NCBI GenBank assembly: GCA_013331015.1
Contig: DUHF01000174.1
Coordinates: forward strand, 1 to 8,850
Reading direction: 5' to 3'
DNA: 8,850 nt
From: Methanoregula sp.
GTDB taxonomy: Archaea > Halobacteriota > Methanomicrobia > Methanomicrobiales > Methanospirillaceae
A program made the position numbers and the translations under genes. Shown here in pieces: positions 4,782 through 8,850 of the stretch (positions are counted from its first letter, which is position 1; each line of letters opens with the position of its first letter). The notes beneath the pieces are model-generated. The model was not told where the DNA came from and made no database searches. It was given only the letters and a program-made list of their open reading frames with translations.

Positions 4782-6014
4782 ATGCGCCCGGTTTTATTAA
4801 TCATCGTTCTTGCCACACTTGTGATCCTGCTCTCCACCTGTTCCCCGGTCGCCGCGGAGCCTACCGTGACCGTCAGCAGTTATGAGCTGACCCCGGCCGT
4901 GCTGATGCCCGGGGATCTGGGTACGCTTACGGTTGTGCTGAAGAACACTGCTTCGAGCGCATCCATCAGCGAGAATGTCGGGCCGCAGACCAGCGGGTTT
5001 GAGTCCTCACGAACCACCGATATCAACGTCTTCATCGAGAAGGCGGGGCTCGAGGGAAAAGGCATCACGGTCATCGGGGAGAATTACCAGCGGATCGGGG
5101 ACCTCGGGCCGGGCCAGACCATCCCGGTCACGTTCCTTATCCGGGCTCCGGCAGCGACCGGCTTCTATTTCCCGGAAGTCTGGGTTGATACCAAGGGGGG
5201 AAGGAGCACCCGCTACCCGGTGCCGGTCAACGTGAACACCCAGATTGCCGTTGCAAAACTCGCGGTTCTTGGCATGGGGGTCACCACACCGGATGCCGTG
5301 AAGCCCGGGGACGCTGCCGATGTGCAGCTCAATTTCATCAACAGCGGCCAGAGTTCCGCCGAACGGGTGATCGTCCGGATCGGCAATGCCAGCACCTCCG
5401 TCTCACCAAAGGATACCGAACTGTACCATATCAACAGCATTCCGGCCGGTTCAACGGAATCCCTTGATATTGTCCTCATCACGGACAGGAAGGCGGCAAC
5501 CGGCATTGCAACCGTCCCGGTCACGATCGAATACTATACCATCGACGGCCTGAAGCATACCGAACCGGCTGCCATCAACCTCCTGGTGCAGGGCAGGGCC
5601 GAGATCGGTATCGCGTCTGTTGAAACCTCTCCCGAACGGGTGGTGGCCGGAGAGCCCTTCAATTTGATCATCCGGGTCGAGAATGCCGGGACGGGAGATG
5701 CAAAATCCGTGAGCGCGAAGGTCGACCTCCCCTTCTCCGGCACGCGCGAGGCGTTCCTTGGCAAGATCAAACCGGGCAATGACGCTCCTGCACTCTTCCG
5801 GCTGAAAGGAGGGGATGCCGGCGATCATCCCTATACCGTGACCATCACCTACACGGATGACTGGGGGGAAAGCACGGTCACGCAGCCCCTCTCCCTCCCG
5901 TTAGCCCCGGCCGATTACTCCGGCATTGTTATCGGGGTTGTCATCCTCATTCTCCTGGCTGCCGCAGGATGGTGGGTGTTCATCAGGAAAACCCCGGGCA
6001 AGAACCATGAATGA
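4782..6014 (+). CDS. Secreted CARDB/COG1361-type protein with C-terminal membrane anchor
   Basis: A 410-residue extracellular protein. Residues 1-25 form a signal peptide (MRPVLLIIVLATLVILLS). Cleavage could follow VAA (23-25); alternatively LSTC at 17-20 is a poor lipobox with Thr before Cys20. Three beta-sandwich modules of the CARDB/NEW3 kind follow (about 27-155, 158-265 and 273-370), each showing a V/G-x-PGD or AGEPF turn, then a strand pattern such as LTVVLKN, VQLNFINSG or LIIRVENAG. A single helix (about 380-401) and basic tail RKTPGKNHE anchor it to the membrane. Such domains bind proteins or glycans on the cell surface. An in-frame TTG at 4773 is an alternative start; ATG 4782 is preferred, and neither has a strong ribosome binding site. 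Its end overlaps the permease gene by eight bases, implying a partner of the transporter. Confidence 0.86.
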   Translation: MRPVLLIIVLATLVILLSTCSPVAAEPTVTVSSYELTPAVLMPGDLGTLTVVLKNTASSASISENVGPQTSGFESSRTTDINVFIEKAGLEGKGITVIGENYQRIGDLGPGQTIPVTFLIRAPAATGFYFPEVWVDTKGGRSTRYPVPVNVNTQIAVAKLAVLGMGVTTPDAVKPGDAADVQLNFINSGQSSAERVIVRIGNASTSVSPKDTELYHINSIPAGSTESLDIVLITDRKAATGIATVPVTIEYYTIDGLKHTEPAAINLLVQGRAEIGIASVETSPERVVAGEPFNLIIRVENAGTGDAKSVSAKVDLPFSGTREAFLGKIKPGNDAPALFRLKGGDAGDHPYTVTITYTDDWGESTVTQPLSLPLAPADYSGIVIGVVILILLAAAGWWVFIRKTPGKNHE

Positions 6015-7221
6015 GACGGTCACCCGGCTGAAACTGTCCTTCTTTTTGGGCCTGCGGTCCCTCCAGCGCGGCAACATCGGCAGCCTCGTGATGACGGTGG
6101 TGATCATCGGCATGGTCTTCACGAACATGATCTTTTTGCCCTCCGTTATTACTGGCGCGATCAACCTCTTTGTCGACCAGACCATCGAGTACCAGTCCGG
6201 CGATATCATCATCGAGCCCAAGGAGAATAAGGAAGTTATCGAGGATCTTGAAGATCTTCTCGCCCGGGTGAACCGGGTGCCGGGAGTTTTGCGGGCTGCA
6301 CCGCATAACGATATCGGGGGAGTGATGAAGTTTAAAGGGAGCCGCCTCCCGGGAAGCATCATCGCTATCCGGCCGCGTGACGAGGTCCTGGTGACCGGCA
6401 TTTCCAAAATGATGAGGGAAGGCCAGTACCTGGGGGAGGGTGACACCGGGGTTATCCTCATCGGTAAACTCGTGGCCGGGAACAAGGACAAATCCGAGGA
6501 CCTGATGCCCTCTCTCGGAGGGGTCAGGACCGGGGATTCCATTGACGTGGAATTTACCAACGGGGTGGTCCGAACGTACCGGGTGAAGGGAGTCTTTGAG
6601 ACCAAGTCGTACATGGTTGACCCGCTGGTCTTCATCACCTGGGAGGAGATGGAGAGTGTCAGGGGGCACCCGGTTGACCAGGCAACGGCAGTCCTGATCC
6701 GGACCGTTCCGGGAGAGGACGTGGAGGAGGTCAAATTGTCCTTGATCGGGATGGGCATCCAGGAGCAGATCAAGACCTGGCACGATCTGCTGGGGAAAGC
6801 TTTTGCGGAGGTTGTCCAGAGTTACGGGGTTATCAACAGCATCTCGACAATTGTCAGCATCGTGATAGCTATCGTGGTCATCTTCATCGTCATCATGATC
6901 AAGACCCTGAACAACCGGCGGCAGATCGGGATCCTGAAGGCGATTGGAATCCACCGGACCACCATCACCTTCAGCTATGTCTTCCAGGTGGTAATCCTTG
7001 CCGTCATGGGTATCATCTTTGGCCTGTTCATCCTCCTTGCTCTCGACCGGTATTTTTCCGTGTTTCCGATCGTATTTCCCGATGGAGATATCCGTCCCGC
7101 GTTCACCCTTGCAGATATCGTAACAAACGCGGTGCTCCTCTTTATTGCATCCGCCATTGCCGGGTTCATCCCGGCATGGCAGATCGCACGGGAGGATATC
7201 CTTACCGCAATGAGGGGATGA
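6007..7221 (+). CDS. MacB/FtsX-type ABC transporter permease
   Basis: A 404-residue permease with type VII ABC layout: a cytoplasmic amphipathic start with LGLRSLQRGN (14-23), helix 1 (about 25-52), a large extracellular domain (about 55-270), and three further helices (about 275-299, 318-346 and 367-391). After helix 2 the cytoplasmic loop NNRRQIGILKAIGI (302-315) is the classic FtsX/MacB segment that contacts the ATPase. The C-terminus ends with the equally typical PAWQIAREDILTAMRG. Such proteins do not carry solutes through a channel; they pass ATP-driven motion to the outer domain (mechanotransmission), serving lipoprotein release, peptide efflux or cell-wall enzyme control in bacteria. 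The ATG at 6007 was chosen because upstream codons overlap the CARDB frame and the family begins here; ATGAATGA overlap suggests coupled translation. The substrate is unknown. Confidence 0.93.
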   Translation: MNETVTRLKLSFFLGLRSLQRGNIGSLVMTVVIIGMVFTNMIFLPSVITGAINLFVDQTIEYQSGDIIIEPKENKEVIEDLEDLLARVNRVPGVLRAAPHNDIGGVMKFKGSRLPGSIIAIRPRDEVLVTGISKMMREGQYLGEGDTGVILIGKLVAGNKDKSEDLMPSLGGVRTGDSIDVEFTNGVVRTYRVKGVFETKSYMVDPLVFITWEEMESVRGHPVDQATAVLIRTVPGEDVEEVKLSLIGMGIQEQIKTWHDLLGKAFAEVVQSYGVINSISTIVSIVIAIVVIFIVIMIKTLNNRRQIGILKAIGIHRTTITFSYVFQVVILAVMGIIFGLFILLALDRYFSVFPIVFPDGDIRPAFTLADIVTNAVLLFIASAIAGFIPAWQIAREDILTAMRG

Positions 7222-7222
7222 C

Positions 7223-7906
7223 ATGATAAAAATTTCAGATCTCGGGAAAACCTACCGCCTCGGGGTTGTGGAAGTCCCTGCCCTGCGGGGGGTCAGTTTC
7301 GAGATCCACCGCGGGGATTTCATCGGTCTGATGGGGCCTTCCGGCAGCGGCAAGTCGACCATGCTCCACCTGCTCGGGCTCCTCGATTATCCCACGACCG
7401 GCACCATCGAAATTGACGGGATCGATGTTTCCGGCCTGGACGATGACGAGCGGACCGATTACCGGCTCCGGAAGATGGGGTATATCTTCCAGGACTATGC
7501 GCTGGTGGCAGAACTGACCGTTCTTGAAAACGTGATGCTCACGGCAATGGCGCAGGGAAAAACCGAAGCGGAGTGCCGCCTGGCAAGCACGAATGTTCTT
7601 TCAATCGTTGGACTTATAAACCGGCTCGACCACCTGCCAAAAGAGCTCTCCGGTGGCGAACAGCAGCGTGTGGCGATTGCGCGGAGCATGGTGAACCGGC
7701 CCATCATCCTCTTTGCCGATGAGCCGTGTGCAAACCTTGATACGGCAAACTCCCGGGCGGTGCTTGACCAGTTCCGCACCATCAATGAAGAGCTCGGCCA
7801 GACCATCGTCATGGTCTCGCACGAGGAATGGCATAAGGAGTATTTCCACCGGGTCATTCACCTCAAAGACGGGCAGATTGAGGCTGACGAGAAACAACCG
7901 AACTAA
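7223..7906 (+). CDS. MacB/LolD-type ABC transporter ATP-binding protein
   Basis: A 227-residue cytoplasmic ATPase, full length for the LolD/MacB class. Walker A is GPSGSGKST (38-46), the Q-loop is IFQD with Q90, the signature is LSGGEQQR (142-149), Walker B is IILFADEP (161-168) with catalytic E167, the D-loop is NLD (171-173), and the switch His is H200. All catalytic residues are present. Where most relatives read DEPTGNLD, this one reads DEPCANLD, a mild departure. The ATG at 7223 sits one base after the permease stop, with GAGGGGATG (7212-7220) as ribosome binding site inside the end of the permease gene. It should form a dimer under two permease copies and drive them by ATP hydrolysis. 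No hairpin/T-run terminator follows directly; the nearest T-run is at 8061. Confidence 0.95.
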   Translation: MIKISDLGKTYRLGVVEVPALRGVSFEIHRGDFIGLMGPSGSGKSTMLHLLGLLDYPTTGTIEIDGIDVSGLDDDERTDYRLRKMGYIFQDYALVAELTVLENVMLTAMAQGKTEAECRLASTNVLSIVGLINRLDHLPKELSGGEQQRVAIARSMVNRPIILFADEPCANLDTANSRAVLDQFRTINEELGQTIVMVSHEEWHKEYFHRVIHLKDGQIEADEKQPN

Positions 7907-7943
7907 CGGGAAAATAGCATGAACAGGGTTCACGAAAAGAAGA

Positions 7944-8016
7944 GGCCGGGGCCGAGATTCGAACCCGGGTCGGAGGATCCACAATCCTCTAGGATGACCA
8001 ACTACCCCACCCCGGC
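7944..8016 (-). tRNA. tRNA-His (anticodon GTG)
   Basis: A complete 73-base cloverleaf. The acceptor GCCGGGG pairs fully with CCCCGGC, the anticodon stem GAGGA/TCCTC carries loop TTGTGGA with GTG in the middle, and the T arm CCGGG/CTCGG (one G-U pair) carries loop TTCGAAT. The D arm has the G10-U25 and U13-U22 pattern common in this isoacceptor group. Position 73 is C, as histidyl-tRNA synthetase expects. The base before position 1 is T, so the G-1 identity base is not encoded and would have to be added after transcription. CCA is not encoded, and there is no intron. It is the only minus-strand gene in the right part and lies antisense to the tail of the ABC operon transcript. Confidence 0.96.
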
Positions 8017-8026
8017 AAATTGCCCG

Positions 8027-8056
8027 CTTATATTGGCACTTTTCCGTGATTAATGT
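8027..8056 (-). promoter_or_regulatory. Candidate promoter of tRNA-His
   Basis: On the minus strand, CATTAATC (about 35-42 bases before the tRNA) is spaced suitably for a TATA box with a short leader. The better-looking AATATAAG (8034-8027) is only 11-18 bases away, too close for a normal start. Position favours the former, sequence the latter. Confidence 0.35.
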
Positions 8057-8060
8057 TACC

Positions 8061-8069
8061 TTTTTTTTT
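8061..8069 (+). terminator. Nine-T run, candidate archaeal terminator of the ABC operon
   Basis: Archaeal RNA polymerase can stop at oligo-T runs without a hairpin. This is the first long T-run on the plus strand after the ATPase stop at 7906, so the operon RNA may run through the antisense of tRNA-His before ending here. No stable hairpin precedes it. Confidence 0.4.
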
Positions 8070-8114
8070 CAACCCGTGATACCGGGGGAGCGTCACCGTT
8101 CAGCCGGGAGGGTG

Positions 8115-8146
8115 ACAATTAATAGGATCTGACGTCTATTACATAT
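8115..8146 (+). promoter_or_regulatory. Candidate promoter of the aIF5B gene
   Basis: Two AT boxes, ACAATTAATA (8115-8124) and CTATTACATA (8137-8146), are the best TATA candidates. They would start transcription near 8145-8170 and leave a leader of about 100-125 bases containing the GC hairpin at 8182-8198. Confidence 0.35.
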
Positions 8147-8181
8147 CAGGTGGCTCTGAAGACATCGTCCTGAAATGAGAA

Positions 8182-8198
8182 CCCGGCGCGGCGCCGGG
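8182..8198 (+). promoter_or_regulatory. Strong GC hairpin in the aIF5B leader
   Basis: CCCGGCGC (8182-8189) and GCGCCGGG (8191-8198) are perfect 8-bp arms around one base; in RNA this gives at least six G-C pairs closed by a 5-base loop. It lies between the likely promoter and the ribosome binding site at 8259-8266. It could influence expression of the initiation factor, but no T-run follows, so it is not a plain terminator. Confidence 0.4.
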
Positions 8199-8269
8199 GT
8201 ATGCACAGGAATATGCGGGGATTTTTACCCGGTCGATCAGGGCAGTGAGCGTTAAAAAGGGGATGAGAA

Positions 8270-8850
8270 ATGGCGGAGAACCCGACTATCAGGACGCCGA
8301 TTGTGTGTGTCATGGGGCATGTTGACCACGGCAAGACCTCGCTCCTTGACCGGATCCGCGGATCATCGGTAGTGAGCTCCGAGGTGGGTGCCATCACCCA
8401 GCATATCGGCGCTACCATCGTCCCCATCGATGCCATCCGCACCATGAGCGGCACGATGGGCAAGGCGTCGATCAACATCCCCGGTCTCCTCTTCATCGAC
8501 ACGCCGGGGCACCATGCATTCACCACGCTGCGGGCACGCGGCGGGGCGCTTGCCGACATGGCAATCCTTGTCGTTGACATCAACCAGGGGTTCCAGCCCC
8601 AGACCATCGAGGCACTCCAGATCTTAAGGAACTGCAAGACGCCCTTTGTCATTGCGGCAACCAAGATGGACCGCATCCATGGCTGGCGGGTGAACGAGAA
8701 CGAGTCGTTTCTCTCAACGTTTGCAAAACAGAACGAGCGGGTGAAAGGCGATATCGAGAACAAGACCTACGAGATCGTGGGAAAACTCTCCGAGCTCGAT
8801 TTCTCAGCAGACCGCTTCGACCGGGTCTCCGACTTCCAGCGCAATCTTGC
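8270..8850 (+). CDS. infB: Translation initiation factor aIF5B (IF2-like GTPase), N-terminal part
   Basis: The frame is open from ATG 8270 to the window edge: 193 codons, about a third of a usual aIF5B. The GTPase domain begins almost at once, as in archaeal and eukaryotic 5B-type factors without the long bacterial N-terminus. G1 is GHVDHGKT (16-23), switch I contains GAITQHIGAT (40-49) with T43, G3 is DTPGH (77-81) with the catalytic-type H81, and G4 is TKMD (131-134), where most relatives have Asn first; Thr is accepted in the [NT]KxD motif. Family role: GTP-driven joining of ribosomal subunits and placement of initiator tRNA. A GGGGATGA ribosome binding site (8259-8266) sits three bases before the ATG. 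An out-of-frame ATG at 8263 overlaps this site. No intein is visible in this portion. Confidence 0.95.
   Translation, partial: MAENPTIRTPIVCVMGHVDHGKTSLLDRIRGSSVVSSEVGAITQHIGATIVPIDAIRTMSGTMGKASINIPGLLFIDTPGHHAFTTLRARGGALADMAILVVDINQGFQPQTIEALQILRNCKTPFVIAATKMDRIHGWRVNENESFLSTFAKQNERVKGDIENKTYEIVGKLSELDFSADRFDRVSDFQRNL

Noticed and set aside
5983..7224. 413-codon minus-strand open frame opposite the permease
   Set aside because: It mirrors the permease codons, is extremely rich in Asp, His and Gly, and has no family features; the plus-strand frame shows clear ABC permease motifs.
8131..8150. GACGTC palindrome and short ATCTGA/ATCAG pairing near the aIF5B promoter
   Set aside because: Too short to separate from chance.
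8146..8763. 205-codon minus-strand open frame opposite aIF5B
   Set aside because: Shadow of the GTPase coding sequence; Met/Ser/Arg-rich and without domain features.

Overview
The window reads as euryarchaeal DNA, most likely from a methanogen of the order Methanomicrobiales (a Methanoregula-like organism). This is inferred from an archaeal aIF5B-type initiation factor, TATA-like AT boxes in a GC-rich background, GGAGG/GGGGAT ribosome binding sites, a tRNA-His without encoded CCA, T-run terminators, and Cys-anchored proteins with Thr/Pro-rich linkers. Genus cannot be fixed by reading alone.

Left part (1-1748): the start of a lipoprotein gene runs leftward out of the window (1-120, minus). 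It is divergent from a zinc-ribbon RDD membrane protein (314-928, plus). That gene converges on a SemiSWEET-type small transporter (998-1252, minus), and two back-to-back hairpin/T-run terminators separate them. Upstream of SemiSWEET on the same strand is a small NTF2-like (SnoaL/DUF4440-type) protein (1344-1748, minus).

Middle (1749-4434): a 714-base stretch without a convincing gene carries several inverted repeats and palindromes. It is followed by an unrecognised 173-residue protein (2463-2984, plus). This meets, tail to tail across a 7-bp hairpin, a tightly spaced minus-strand pair: a SAM-dependent methyltransferase (3628-4434) followed by a flavodoxin-fold NAD(P)H oxidoreductase (3024-3620).

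Right part (4435-8850): a 347-base divergent spacer holds candidate promoters and a bulged hairpin. Then comes a compact three-gene operon: a secreted, membrane-anchored CARDB-like protein (4782-6014), a MacB/FtsX-type permease (6007-7221) and a LolD/MacB-type ATPase (7223-7906). The genes overlap by 8 nt and are separated by 1 nt, so they probably form one complex working at the outer face of the membrane. A minus-strand tRNA-His (7944-8016) lies antisense just downstream. The window ends inside the 5' part of the aIF5B gene (8270 onward), whose leader holds a strong GC hairpin.

I see no CRISPR array, insertion sequence, integrase, toxin-antitoxin pair or recognisable defence system. The most interesting items are the three-gene CARDB-ABC operon, the structured spacers (1749-2462 and 4581-4701), a SemiSWEET with an operator-like repeat beside its TATA candidates, and a tRNA-His whose G-1 is not encoded.
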